From assembly GCA_949825025.1 (NCBI GenBank), contig OX463784.1, positions 18,966,761 through 19,030,760 of the forward strand: 64,000 nt of DNA, written 5' to 3'. Shown piece after piece: positions 1 through 12,538 of the stretch. Each line of letters begins with the position of its first letter. Within the stretch, counting starts at the first letter, position 1. The notes below the pieces were generated by a model. The model made no database searches. It was given only the letters and a program-made list of their open reading frames with translations, and was not told the DNA's origin. The stretch is from Siphlonurus alternatus (Eukaryota; Arthropoda; Insecta; Ephemeroptera; Siphlonuridae). A program made the translations under genes and the position numbers.

Positions 1-170
1 TATTATTTTTCTCATAAATTTATTTTTTAATATTATAAATTTAGTTTTTCATTTAATTTAAAAACGCAAAGACTAATTTTAAAATAAAGTCAGTTATAAT
101 CATTCACATCATATCTTTTAAAGTATCTCTATGTTGTATAATATATTATAAATTATAATACATACTTCAG

Positions 171-330
171 CGGGCGGGGATTGAAAACAAAATTTCGGAT
201 GGGGGGGGGGGAAGGGGGTGTCTTTATAAGGTCAATGAATGTTAAAAGAATTGCATGGAGTGGGGGAAATGACTATATTGCCCATGTTAAATCTAAAATT
301 ACGGCCCCCTTTTCCCTGAATACGCGCTTG
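171..330. mobile_element. hAT-like MITE copy 1 with 8-bp target site duplication
   Basis: The element begins CGGGCGGGGATTG and ends GAATACGCGCTTG, imperfect inverted termini. It is flanked on both sides by TACTTCAG (163-170 and 331-338). Internally it shares the block around GGGGGAAATG..ATATTGCCCATG with the copies at 1260-1412 and 23508-23659. An 8-bp duplication is the hallmark of hAT transposons. It has no coding capacity, so it is non-autonomous. Confidence 0.75.
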
Positions 331-1259
331 TACTTCAGTCCCTGTAAACTCGATTGATGACTGCATTTATCAAAGGTTGTCATTATAACATCTCAATTAA
401 TTACTATCGCAAATATTTACATTTTATGTACAAAATTTTCTATTCTTTGAGAGATTTACATGCATTTTGTTTGTTGTAACATCTGATGACATAAACGTGT
501 GATTTTTGTTACTGATTTTTCAAATATTTATATACAAAAAGTACTTTGCCATATTATGATATATGATATTTTTAAAAATGGGGGAGGATAACATGCACAA
601 CATAAAAGTTTTGTTTTTATTTGATACAACATTTGGATCCAAGGGTACTCAAATTTAAAGTATTTTTGTTATGTTTACTTTTAGGTATAAATTTACATTA
701 ACATGATGATATTTTGTTACAATCATTAGGGAGTTATGAACAGAATAATTAAAATAATTCCACATACAACAGAAAATTTTACATTTATAATATAACTAGC
801 TTGATGACTATCGTACACGTTAATATACGCGTACGATTCGCACGATCAACATTTTGTGAGAATTAAAGTTTTTTTTTAATTATTATTTTCAAAAATATTT
901 GTTTTTCTATCAGACTTTTTTATTTTTTCTGCTACTACGTGACTAATTAAATTATTTTAATATAAAAAATAGTTATCCTCAAATTTTGAAATGTTTTGTG
1001 AGTGATGGTGGTTAATATAAAAATTATAATAATGAGGATCGTGTTTATTTATTATTATTTTATTTTACTGGGCGGCAGGGGAAGGGGGAGAATAAATCCT
1101 TCTTGAATTAAATTTAGAAATGTTTATAAATACAAGGTCTACAAGGCCTACATGGGTCAGTGGGACAATGTCAGTGAATGCAGCGAACCTTTGCACTAAT
1201 TTTGTTCATGCCACTCTTCGATTTTTTTTTTTTTTTTTTTTTTTTTTTGCAATGCTAAT

Positions 1260-1412
1260 CAGGCGCTGATTCAGAACCATGTTAAAGAAAAAAAAATGGA
1301 GTGGAGGAAATGCTTGTATTGCCCATGTTAAATCCAACATTTCGGGGGAAGACAGGGGTAGGGATTGCGACCCCCGCCAGCTCCCCCCTCCTCTCCCCTG
1401 GGTCCGCGCCTG
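1260..1412. mobile_element. hAT-like MITE copy 2 with 8-bp target site duplication
   Basis: The termini are CAGGCGCTGATTCAG and CTGGGTCCGCGCCTG (inverted repeats). They are flanked by ATGCTAAT at 1252-1259 and 1413-1420. The body contains GGAGGAAATG, ATTGCCCATGTTAAATCC and ACATTTCGGGGG, shared with copies 1 and 3. It lies upstream of the first visible EVA1C exon. Confidence 0.8.
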
Positions 1413-1513
1413 ATGCTAATGCATAATTATATTATATCTACCTATATATACACTTGCATATAAAATTGCTATGTATATGTTCAACATGCACTTACATGTG
1501 TCATTGTTTACAG

Positions 1514-1657
1514 CCTGCCTGATGAGCTACGCGACAGAGACTGTGATGCAGATGTGTCACGGCAAGCGGCGCTGCAGTCTAGCGGCGGACAAGGCAACCT
1601 TCGGAGACCCTTGCAGCGAGAACTCCAGGATGTACCTCAAGGTCGTCTACACCTGTG
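1514..1657 (+). CDS. EVA1C: EVA1C exon: C-terminal half of SUEL lectin domain
   Basis: The acceptor CAG ends at 1513 after a T-rich tract and the donor is GTGGGT from 1658. The exon enters with two bases of a split codon and encodes cysteines at CLMSYA, CHGKRRCSL, GDPC and VVYTC, the spacing of the second half of galactose-binding lectin domains. The exon stands out from the AT-rich surroundings by its GC content. Confidence 0.85.
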
Positions 1658-4600
1658 GTGGGTACCACTTCTATTAATAAAGTCGTCTCCACTTCTGTTT
1701 GGTGTGACGACACGAACCTTTTCCTTTGTTCTCCAATACAATACTGATGGAGGGTCACGTGACGTCAATTCAAAGATAAATGGAGATGACTTAATTTTCT
1801 GGTTATAGCTGCAGACAATTTTCAATTTGAGAGTAAAGGCTTTATTACACGATATAATTTTTCTAACTATTGCGTACAATTTTTCCTTACAAGAAAACTT
1901 GAACTCCATTTGTTTGTATGGAGATGAAATTTTCTTTTAAGAAAAAGTTGTAAGCAAAATTGTATCATGTAATACCGGCTTAAAGTATAAAGAAAATCGA
2001 GTTCAAAAAATCTACACAGTTCAGAATTTATGAATAGACTTGTTAATTCCAAAATTTTAAGGGAGAGAGTCGACTTGTTAAAATAGCTTCATGACTACCG
2101 TAGTTAAATATTTGCATGGCTATGTCCTCACAAAAACCACAAAAACTTATTTCCCCTTGATTTGGAGGAAGTTGAGAGTTCTGAAAATTTCACAAAGAGT
2201 AGAAATGCTTTATCCAAATTTGCCATAAAAAATTTCATGCAGGTTTTTCATTACAAACATGCAAATTAAAAAAAAAGGTAAAAAATAACAAAAGCCAACC
2301 TGTCGAATCAATTGTTAGCAACGCATCAAAGGTTTTTACACACTAAAAATTTAAAAAAAAGTTTGACAAAATTACATTATAAATAATTGTGTTAGGATAA
2401 CCTCAAAAGCAATTAAATAATTTCAATTTTATAGCAATGCTGCGGGCTCATTTTATTTTGAAGACTTTTGACATTTGCTATAGGTTACAACATGTCAATT
2501 TATGACAGTGTTTTGCATATAAATTAACATCTACTAAATTATGAAATTAATTAACGCCTCAAGGGTCAACAAAGTATCATTAAAATTAATTAAACATAAT
2601 ATTTATTTTATGATTCATAAATTTATTAATTAATTTAATTTATGTTTCATTTGAATGGGTTTTATAATAAATTTTAATTAATTTGTAAATAAATTATATA
2701 TTGATGGTGTTCCGTCAAAAACGACTAACTCGTTTTATCGCGAGTTGAGATGGTCGGTTTTGCACAATGGGTTTCCAGGTATACATTTTTTTTATACCTG
2801 GAAACCCATAGTGCAAAACCGACCATCTCGGCTCGCGGTAAAACGAGTTGGTCGTTTTTGAGAGGACGCGATAAAATGAGATAGTCGTTTTTGACGGATA
2901 TATACGCTTTCTTAAAAGAATAATTATACTATAGTATAAAAGTTTCATAAATAAATTAAAACTACAAATTATTTAAGTAAAATTTGAGGCAAATTCTATG
3001 AAGATTGGCAGACATGCTGAAGGAAGAAAAATTAATTTGCAATATTATATATCAACTAAATAACCATAAATAACATTAATTAATTTGCAATAAAAAAATC
3101 AAAGAAAAGGTTAATTAGAAGAAATTAGCATTTAGACGAACATTGATAATTTGTTTAAATCAAAACTGACGTATAATTTCTATTCTATTAGCACATAGAA
3201 TAGAACCACTTGAAAATTGAATATCTTATATTTTAATATTCCTGAAATCAAAATTTATTGATTTTTAATTTTTGTAAAATATTCTCATTTCTTTTTATTA
3301 ACAATTATTTTCTGAAGGAAGAGGAGGGTGGGATTTTATTTGAATGTTTTCTTACCGACTTGGTTAAGGAACTATTAATTAGCAGTTATTATATATAAGT
3401 AACCTACATAATTTTAAATACTTCATTGTTTTGTAATTTTATAGTGATTTTGAGTGTCATTACCCTTCACCGTGACACACATGTTCATACTTGCATCATC
3501 CCCACAGTTCCTCGGCGAGTGCTGAAGGAGCGCTACGAGGAGATGCCCGAAGAGGATGAAATCTTGGCGGGCGCTGCGGCCGCTCTTCCCGACTACGATG
3601 ACGATGACATCGGGGACGATTTCATTGGCGAGTCCGTCAATGTGTCTCCTGCCCCGGCGGCCGCTGGACCCGAAGTCGCCGGTACCAGACAACAGGGAAA
3701 CTCGAGCTTTCCAAAACCTCCTCCGGCCAAACCATCAGTGGCACCAAACCCAGGACGGTCTAGGAGTAAACCAGCTTCAGGTATGTGGCGTATGTATCAA
3801 TATTATTATTACACTTTTTATGTAGTTTCGTGGTGGTGGGGTTATTGTTAATGATTTATTATCGTACCGTACGTCCAACGATTGCATATAATATTATATT
3901 ATTAATTTATCTAAGCATAAAATGTAATTTTAAATAATATTTTCGATTTAATACAAATGATATTTTTTACAAAAAATATGTTTGCTTCTTAAATTTTATA
4001 ACAAAATAAAAGACTTAAAAATAATTTATTTGAATAATTTGGATGATTTTAAATTTAATCATTATATAAGAATCATTTTGCGAGACAACAAGTAGGTTAA
4101 ACAATAAATAAAATATATCAAGTCCATTTAAATTTGTTTATAGCTACTGTAAAAGTTGTATTAAATTATACAGTACACATATCACGTACATAAAATAGTG
4201 AGGTACTATTGCATGAATTTATATCGCATGACCTTTTTCAACTTTATGCTGCATGATAATTCATAATCTCGTCTATTTAAATTATAGTTCAGTTATTTAT
4301 ATTTTTTATTACATTTTAGCATTTGAGGCCTAATGCGGAATGCTTTTATTTTAATTTTTCTTTTCGTTTCTTTTTAAATGTTTTGCACTGTGGCATGTAT
4401 TTTTTAAATGTTGGGAAAATTTTATTGTTGGGTCTCAAAAAAACTCCTTTCTTTTCCTATATCTTTCCTTATAGCCTCTTTCAAGCGATCTCCATTCGGC
4501 CTGAAATGCGTCCGACAATTTCGTAATCAAAGTCGGCCTAGTTTAATAAATTATCAGCAAAAAAGCGGCACTGTAAAATACAAGCACATAAAAAAATAAT

Positions 4601-6790
4601 TATATTAGCTAATTTATTACAATAGATTCGCAAATCTCTTCTTGTATATTAATCCAATTTAGTTTAATTATATTACAATCTAGCTCTAAACTATTTGCTT
4701 ATTATTAAATTTTCTGCTTTATTGACTTTTGACTTTTTATAATTATTTTAGAATGAAATGCTGATCATTAATTATTTTTTATTGAGTCAAAGATATAAAA
4801 ATAAATTCCAAAGAATATAAAATCTTGTTTAAGAAACAATCCCCCGATGATGCTATGGTCAGCACAATTCTCTGCTCATGTAAATAATATCGACTACTGC
4901 ATGTAGTATCAATTTATAGCACCTTCCGAAACGAGGAGATTTATATTCTTATATATTCAGTATAAAACTGAATTCTTTTAAAGGGTTTTTCAAAAAATTA
5001 CATAATTTTGGAATTTTAATTATTCAATTCATCGGCTAATCGTGCAAATCACGTATTAGCGTATCACACACCCACATAATTGATGTTGATATTATAAAAA
5101 GGTTCGAGTTTTTTTTTTTTTTTTTTTTTTTTACTACGTGTGATATATACGTAACATTCTGAGACGAAAAATTCTCAAATTGATCAAATTGCATATTAAA
5201 TCAGCATTATTAAAACTTACGTATTGCTAACAAAATTATATAAATAATTAACTTTTATTTTGAGAATTTATTGAAAAACCATCGATTTACTTTTCATAAC
5301 TGGGTTAAATGATTTAAACCCCTCACATAAAATACACATTAACGATAACGACACAACCATAAAATGCATTTTTTTTTTTTTTTTTTTTGTTAGCACCGGT
5401 AGTAAAATGACGCGATATTTTCTATAGTTAATCTTTTTCCAATATTTAATAATAAATGATCAGTTATTATAGAAGGTTTATGTAAAATATACGCTGTAAA
5501 TATAATGCCAAGAAAAATATATAAATAAAAAAAGACTCAGGCCGAATGTAATGACATGTTACAGCCGCCTCTCCCCCACCCCCTCGTGGTAACTCTGTAA
5601 CTACCCCCCGCCCCCGAACCCGCCCCCAACCCTCACCATCTCCACCACCACCCCCTGCTGGAATCAACAACAAGGAGATGCAAGGAGACACTGGACCGAG
5701 AGGTGTAGATGAGGAAGAGCTAGAAAATGTCAACTGCACTATCATGATTTATACGACAAATGAGAAAAATAGAATCATCGGTTTTATTTCTGAGTGGATT
5801 AATGCTTATACTTTTATTTCAAGTAAGTATGTTATATGTTATGAAATGGGATATAAGTGGGTTAAATGTGTCAATATTTTATTAATAAAACTAATATTTT
5901 TAATAAAATTTAAAATTAATTTTCATTTACAATTATTAATGCACTTAAATTTTTTTAATGAAATATTGACATGAAATCTGAAGTCACAACATGAAACTAA
6001 TTATTTTGGTGGATTGTATTAGTTATGGTTTGGAAATTGTTTAAATTATGTGTTGCATTTTGAAGCATGTTTTGGGATATGTACTTCGGTCAACGCTGCA
6101 TTTTGATTGTGACTTGTTTTTATAATTAATCAAATAATATTTAATAAATTTTCATGGAGATAATGTGACATTAATTTGACAATTTAGTCATTAAACTAAT
6201 ATATTTATTGTTTTTACAGATTATTTACAACTATAACATATTTAATATAAAGCGCTTAGTATATTATAATAAAACTATTTAATTTAATATCTTAAAACAT
6301 AAATAAAAAATTATAATTAGTAACTAATAATTATAATTATTTAGAATTAAACTGATAATTAAAACTTACTATTTTTGTTACAGATAACCAAGAAAAATTC
6401 TACCTGTACCTGATATTAAGTGTTAGTGCTGGGTTATTATTATTCCTCGGTGTTGTCATTGGACGATTAGTTGTTCAACGTCATAGAGCTAGAGCAAGAG
6501 CTAAATTTCACGTATCAGAACCGTTACCGAACGGTTTTGCTGATGAAATTAGTGAAATTGATGCGGATATTGACTTAACTACCACCGTACCCCCTCCCCC
6601 TCCGTTAGCCCAAGCTCCAGTTCAATCAACATCTTCAAGAAATCTCAACGGAAGACCTGATGAAGTAGTTCGGTACAGTAATAGGAACTCAGGTGGTGCG
6701 GGTAATGGAAATACCATACGAAGGCAAGATAGTGATACAAATCCTAGAAGTTTAAGTAGGCCTGGGAATAGTCAATATTATTATGGGTGA
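1514..6790 (+). CDS. EVA1C: EVA1C-like receptor gene, 3' part (4 exons: 1514-1657, 3508-3780, 5565-5822, 6384-6790)
   Basis: The four exons join with constant phase 1 (each intron after the first codon base) and give 359 residues to a TGA stop. In order: the C-terminal half of a SUEL/galactose-binding lectin domain with its cysteine pattern (CHGKRRC, GDPC, YTC); an acidic linker (PDYDDDDIGDD); a proline-rich stretch; a juxtamembrane segment with one N-glycosylation site (NCT); a single membrane helix (LYLILSVSAGLLLFLGVVIG); and a ~110-residue cytoplasmic tail. Known of the family: EVA-1/EVA1C are type I membrane proteins with two such lectin domains; C. elegans EVA-1 is a Slit co-receptor working with SAX-3/Robo, and mammalian EVA1C binds heparin. 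The signal peptide, first lectin domain and first half of this lectin domain are not in the window, so the gene is partial at its 5' end. Latrophilin also has this lectin domain but has seven membrane helices, which are absent here. Confidence 0.85.
2712..2897. repeat. Foldback element in EVA1C intron 1
   Basis: A long inverted repeat centred near 2790. The left arm runs from CCGTCAAAAACGACTAAC through GATGGTCGGTTTTGCAC to TTTCCAGGTATAC; the right arm is its near-exact complement, starting TATACCTGGAAACCCA. The outermost motif (CGTCAAAAACGACTA and its complement) recurs a second time at the right end, so the right side is longer. No reading frame of note; probably a non-autonomous foldback transposon. 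Confidence 0.8.
3508..3780 (+). CDS. EVA1C: EVA1C exon: acidic and proline-rich extracellular linker
   Basis: Acceptor CCCCACAG, donor CAG|GTATGT. The first codon is completed by the G ending the previous exon, giving VPRRVLKERYEEMPEED, directly after the lectin domain. Further on come an alanine-rich patch, PDYDDDDIGDD, and a basic/proline-rich end (KPPPAKPSVAPNPGRSRSK). It is low complexity and probably a disordered stalk. Confidence 0.8.
5565..5822 (+). CDS. EVA1C: EVA1C exon: proline-rich stalk and juxtamembrane segment
   Basis: The donor GTAAGT at 5823 is strong. The acceptor (GTTACAG ending at 5564) has a poor pyrimidine tract but is the only nearby AG that keeps the phase open. It yields ASPPPPRGNS..., a run of prolines, then DEEELENVNCTIMIYTT and GFISEWINAYTFIS, which leads straight into the next exon's NNQEKFYLYL. 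An acceptor at 5540 hits a stop, and one at 5674 is out of phase with the preceding exon. Confidence 0.75.
6384..6790 (+). CDS. EVA1C: EVA1C terminal exon: transmembrane helix and cytoplasmic tail
   Basis: The acceptor is TTTTTGTTACAG. The exon codes NNQEKFYLYLILSVSAG, continuing a hydrophobic helix that ends at IGRLVVQRHRARARAKF (a basic stop-transfer cluster), then an acidic segment (DEISEIDADIDL), a proline run, and a Ser/Asn/Arg-rich tail ending SQYYYG followed by TGA at 6788-6790. The basic-inside pattern supports type I orientation. Confidence 0.85.
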
Positions 6791-6993
6791 GGTCCGTGTC
6801 CGGTTGGTTGCCTAAAGACTAGTAATCAACCACAGCCAACACATGGACTGTATTGCCTGTAATAATTAGATTTTTTTTTTTAAAATAATTATATGTATAA
6901 ACATTTTATTAAATGTATTTTTTTTTTTTTCAAAATAATCAAGGACAAGCTACGATTTGTTATTTAATATAAAGGTGTATTAAATTATCGTAA

Positions 6994-6999
6994 AATAAA
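6994..6999 (+). promoter_or_regulatory. Possible EVA1C polyadenylation signal AATAAA
   Basis: This is the first canonical AATAAA about 200 bases after the EVA1C stop codon. The region is so AT-rich that chance copies are common (another lies near 7806), so the choice is weak. Confidence 0.25.
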
Positions 7000-9613
7000 A
7001 ATTTGAATATTCCGTTTTAGGAATTTAGTTTTTATTTTGAAATTCATAATTTATGCACCTTTTGTTGCAGAAAATTTCATATATACACCACTACCCCTCG
7101 ATCGAGGCAGCATGAATTTAATTCCTTATTTTTTTTTTTCCAATTGACATCAATAGCTAGCTATTCCTTGATATTTTTAAAAACAAAATCCCCTCCAATA
7201 TTTATTATTTATTTATTATATACTCTTACCAAAAATATTTATTAAAAATGTCTATTTTATAATGAACAAAGACTTGTAAAAAAATGAAAAAAGAAATCAA
7301 CTAAAAGATGTTAATTAAATTGAAATTATATATTATTATAATTTATTTAAATAAAAATTTATTGTCACACTTTTAATGTATTTTTCTAATATAAATGAGT
7401 TGTTAAATATTGTCATTAAATTAAATTATCAAAAGAGTTATGTCAACAAATGTTTATAACGTTAACCAGTTTAAAAAAAGTTGAAATTTCAAGACCACAG
7501 CAAAATCTTTGACAAAAAAAGGGAGCTTTTTAAAAATTCAATTATTCAACTCATTTACTATTTCACGAAAATAATTATTTTCAACCGCGCATGATGTATT
7601 GTACTTAATTAAATTTTCTCATTATTCACTTTAACGGGTTTCTGCTTAAAATGACTTAAGATCTTTTTTTGTTGTTGTTGAAATTATTGTGTCAAAATAT
7701 TCATAAAAATTTTAACTTGTAATTTACTTATTTATTAAAATGTATGTAAATATTTATTTTAACTTAAAGTTGAGTTTCATAATTTGTGTTTAAGCAGTAT
7801 TTGCAAATAAAAGCCAATTATTTATTTATTAATGTTTAAATTACATGTAATTATTAGTTGTGATTTGCCCTTTTTTTTAGTTCATAACAAAATTCTATTG
7901 AAGTCATACATATTATCAAAACTTTAAAATGATTTAAATTGTATAGCAAAATCTATTCAATTATTGATTAATTAAAATTAATACTACACTGAACCAAACA
8001 AAGAGTACATTTACTTTTCATTTACAGTGCTCTGTAAATAATGATTATTATTAATTAAGCTTGTCATATTCTATTGCAAAATTTATATAACAAATATTTT
8101 TTCCCTTTCAAAATTATATAATCAATGTAAAACAGATATACACTTTGTAATTTTGTTTCATAGCCTTCGTTCAAAATATTCATTCAGTATCTACAACTGT
8201 TATTTGTACTTATTTCAAACAATTTGGTTGGTTATAAATGGAAAATCCAAAATTTTACAAAAAAAAAAATTATGATACAGATATGATTTTTTGTTGTTTT
8301 AAGAAAGGTGACTCATTGAAAACGCTGTTTATCTGGTTTTGAAACAGACAATCTACTTCCAGTTGCAACAATGTGTCGAGGCAATTCTGACTAACAGCGT
8401 TTGTCGTAAATGCTCGCTCGAATCGACGCAAAATGACGCGATCTATATTTTAATTTATTTTTGTCCTTTTAACTTATTCCTGTCATTTAATTATTGTTAG
8501 TCGGTTAGGGCACATTTGGACGGACTAACCATAAAAGTCTTATTTAACTTTTCGCTCATAACCATGCAGTAGTAGGGTGGTTCTAGTTTATTCACCTTTA
8601 TATTTTTTTCTTGTCGTTTTTCGTTTTTTTTATACATAATATTATATAATAATATTAAGTGTCGTAAAAGTTATTCATAATTTAGAGCCGTTTAAATTAA
8701 TTTCTATTGCCGCGCTGGTTCCATTTAAATTACTGTAAAATAATATATATTACAATTAATTTTTCTTTATATGCATGCATCAATATTTTCATAGGAAATA
8801 AAGCATATTTGAGTATTATATTTATATAATTAAACGCTAGAACTCCCCAAGTAAACAACACTGCATAGAGTCCACACATGAGTTGCAACAGAAAGTATAC
8901 ATAATTTTTATTCGATTATTTCAGAATATGCATGAATTAAAAATTGTTACTTCATTTACTTTCTCTGATGTGTTAGTGCAATGATCCTACCCTTACCTCG
9001 AATGTTATACCCCCCTCTATCTCCTCCATCAAGCAAGTGTTACCATATATAAAAGAAACAATATACCAGGAAGAAATAAGTTTAAGCTATATTTGACAAT
9101 TTTTCAGGCCTAAAACTTTGAACTTCAAACAGAGAAAAGAAAAAGTGTTTTATAATAAAAAATAAACGAAGTGCAATATAAAAAAAAATAAATTTATACC
9201 TGTAAAAAGAAATGTTCGAATGTCGTAAGTTTTTTTTTTCTTGCTTGTTTGTATAACAAATTAAATAAAAAAATGAATTAAGAGGTATTGTATGACTGCT
9301 TGTTTTAATTAATTATAAATTTTATAAGATAAGATTTTAGTGACTAAAATAAGATAGACCTTTAGCTAGCTATCATGAGGAGTCAAATAAAGAAAATCGG
9401 GAGAATACTAGCAGCTGCTCTTTAAAGTATATCTTTACCTATTATATTAAATTTGTTATGTATTAGATATTATATACAATTATCCATAGAAATTAAGAAT
9501 TTAAACGGTGAAATGTAAATCTGAAAATATGTAAATATTATTTGGAATTCCTACTAGCGGGTGCGACTGAAATTAGAAAAAAAAAATCTAGCAATATTTC
9601 CTGAAAAGAAAAA

Positions 9614-9820
9614 AAGAAGGCGCAATAGTTTACTGACTTCCCTATTAGCGGGTGTGTCTAAAATTAAAAAAAAATCGCGCAATAGTTCACTGACTTCCCT
9701 ATTAGCGGGTGGACCCGCCAATTCACCCGCTAATAGGGAAGTCAGTGAACTATTGCGCGATTTTTTTTAATTTTAGACACACCCGCTAATAGGGAAGTCA
9801 GTAAACTATTGCGCCTTCTT
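9614..9820. repeat. Foldback element with internal direct repeats
   Basis: The two ~97-bp arms are almost perfectly complementary around a short GGACCCGCCAATT centre. Each arm contains the unit AATAGTT(C/T)ACTGACTTCC plus CTATTAGCGGGTG twice, and a third related CTACTAGCGGGTG lies further out near 9551. The open frames over it are by-products of the repeat. Confidence 0.8.
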
Positions 9821-10695
9821 AAATCTTCAGTAATTGCTGACTTTAAATTTAGATTTGTACTAGTGATCCAAATAACTCTCAGAGGTTTAGAAACTACAAC
9901 AGGTTTATAGCAATTTTAAATACGACACGTTTTATTTTCAATTTCATTTTTAAGGTAAGAAATAACGCAAAAAAAAAAAATGGCAGACTTGATTGAAATA
10001 ATTTAATATTTATTTCTTTTATTTACACATACAATGTTGTACACTCACTTTTTTTTTTCTCACTTAATGGAATAAAACAAGATTGGAAAATGACTAATTT
10101 GCAACAGACAGTTAAGCAGGAGTGCATTTTGGAGGAGGGGGGTAGAGGGGGTTAAAGGGGGGTAATTATAAACTTGGAGCTTTTGTGATTGCTTGAATGT
10201 TGAAATAAGTAGTTTCTGTACCATACAAAAAGTGTCTTTAAGAGACTTTGATTTTAAAATGAGTTGTATGTGAAAATGACTACAATATAATATAAGTATA
10301 TTAAATTTTTTTTAAAAAAAAGGAGGGCATTATAAGTTTAAGTCAAGGGTTATTAAACCATTTTTCGCCCAAGAGACATTTATGCAATTTTCACAGCTCT
10401 AGGTCTAGAATGAAAATTATCCTCCAAACCTGAGTCATAGATTAATATTGTAAAAATAGCCAATAGATCTGCTATGCCGAGTTATAGCCAATCAAAGCGC
10501 AGTATTACTGGACCTAAGCTGAAGGAAAAAACTTATAATATATGTAATAAGCCTCTCACAATAAAAATTTGTTGAAAGCAGGCAATCATGGTGCAACAGT
10601 TAATTAATTACGGAATTTAAAATACAGTATACAGTCCCCTAAGCAATGAATGTAAACATTAATGAAACTGCCCCTCACCTGCTGTTTGTCACCAG

Positions 10696-10874
10696 GTGAC
10701 TTAGTATGGTGTGTCAGCAGAAAGGTAAACTTGGTACGTAGAAGGTTTCAACCAGATGTTAAAAACGGATCTCCACAGCCAAACAGTCATCCTCACAATC
10801 TGATTAGCTGTGAGTCTTATACATGGGTATTTTTCATTGCATTATCTCTTATTGGTGGTCTCAAGTTACTTTGA
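10696..10874 (+). other. Coding-like segment, possible alternative exon
   Basis: An acceptor-like CACCAG at 10690-10695 is followed by an open frame to TGA at 10874, coding GDLVWCVSRK, a basic stretch and a hydrophobic end (WVFFIALSLIGGLKLL). A donor-like AAAG|GTAAAC lies just after SRK in phase 0, which could instead join to 13049. The entry phase (1) matches the EVA1C introns, so an alternative EVA1C tail is possible. No family recognised; may be chance. Confidence 0.2.
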
Positions 10875-12165
10875 TTTTTCACAATAATGAAGTAGCCAGG
10901 CCATCCTACTTACAGCAAAAACTTGTAATTAAATACAGTAAGTCAAGGGATGCAGAAAATTAGGTTTACCTTATATCAAGTATTACCTTGTATTGAGTTT
11001 TTTCTATACCTGGAATGCTAATTATTTTTGACGGGACAGTGATCTTCTTTACTCAAAATCGAGTTTTAACTAACAAAAAGTTGCGGAGTTTTTACTGTAT
11101 TTGTTTACTTACTTTGCAAGCTCTTTCTATGCGGAAGGAAATGCATGCCTACTTCATTATTGTTATAAATACCAGTGCAGATGATCAGCAGAATCGTTGA
11201 TGTTTATGAAATCCATTTATGGAAAGGGACCTGTACTGTGTGGTATGATATTACTGTAATACAGTAGATCATGGAGAAAATATACAATTTATCCATGCAG
11301 TAGAGAATAATTCAGTAGATATTCACCGAGTTTTTTGGAGTCTCGTTAATTTTAGCATCAGCAACAATGGTTAAATAAGGTGTAAAACATTGCACAAAGT
11401 TCAGGGATAATTAAAAGTAAGAATACAATTGCATGTGAAAGTATCACTTGATAAATTAAATAAGTAAAATATTTAGAAAACAAAAATAAAATATGTATTA
11501 ATATATAATAAAATAACTATATTGAAATATGGAATGAAATATAAGTAAAACAAATTTATATAATTTTGTCTTGAATAAAGTAGTTCAACTTATGATAATT
11601 ATAATAGATTGCATAATAAGTATAATAACTTTCATAAAAGTGTATACAAATATGAGATATATACCTAAATAACTTTTTTGAGGTTAAATTAATAAAAAAT
11701 TAATACAATATACAATTAATGGTCACTATGAAGCATTAATACCAATCATAGATAGAGAATACATTTCCAGTTTTAGATCGACAGAATTGTCTTTTTCTTT
11801 TTTTTTTTTTCTGAATCAAGAATTCTCCACATCTTGTTATTATATTATATGGTAAGTAGCAACCTAAAATAGTTTGACACATAGTTATTTACTATAATAT
11901 AGTTTTGATATTCATGTAAACAAAGATTCAAATATAATCAGACTAGTGGCAATAGAAAATATATTTAAGTTAAAACTGGCACTAAATAAAAAAAAAAAAT
12001 CAAGTAAAAGATTAATGATATATATATATACCATGTTATTAGATTGCATGTCATACTGCATACACTAGTATACAGAATATAATATTCTATGCCTTTTCAA
12101 TCCTCTTACTGGATTATGCTGTGCTACCAATCACATTTTTTTACATAATGCAAATTGTCCGATAG

Positions 12166-12538
12166 TTAAGGTAGAGATAATATGTATCAGCTGGCCCAAT
12201 GCTAAAAAAATCCCATTCATAAAAATTATGAAAAAAATTTAAAATGTTCTCCTCAACATCCCCTATCAGTAGGTAAAATATCAGGTATACAAAAACGAGC
12301 TAGTTTTCGAGTTATTAATTTTTAAAGTTGACTAATTTAACATGGAAGTTCCATTTTTCCATGTTAAATTAGAGAACTTTAAAAATTAATTACTCGAAAA
12401 CTAGCTCGTTTTTGTATACCTGATTTTTTACCTACTGATAGGGGATGTAGAGGAGAACATTTTAAATTTTTTTCATAATTTTTATGAATGGGATTTTTTT
12501 AGCATTGGTCCAGCTGATACATATTATCTCTACCTTAA
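12166..12538. repeat. Long hairpin element, family A copy 1
   Basis: Arms of ~183 bp complement each other around a centre near 12353 (CATGGAAGTTCCATTTTTCCATG). Landmarks on the left arm: TAAGGTAGAGATAATATG, AAAATGTTCTCCTC, ATCAGTAGGTAAAATATCAG, GGTATACAAAAACGAGCTAG. The right arm carries their complements. It shares these blocks with 13479-13832 and 13830-14188. It has no coding capacity. Confidence 0.85.

Larger units (their letters stand above)
1..1513. other. Intron or flank upstream of first visible EVA1C exon
   Basis: AT-rich sequence with no coding exon that I could support. It holds two hAT-type MITEs (171-330 and 1260-1412), a G run near 201-210 and a long T tract at about 1222-1248. 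The first half of the lectin domain should lie further upstream, outside the window. Confidence 0.5.

Noticed and set aside
3423..3692. Antisense frame across the EVA1C linker exon
   Set aside because: The plus-strand frame has proper splice sites and joins the lectin and membrane exons in phase; the antisense frame is its shadow.
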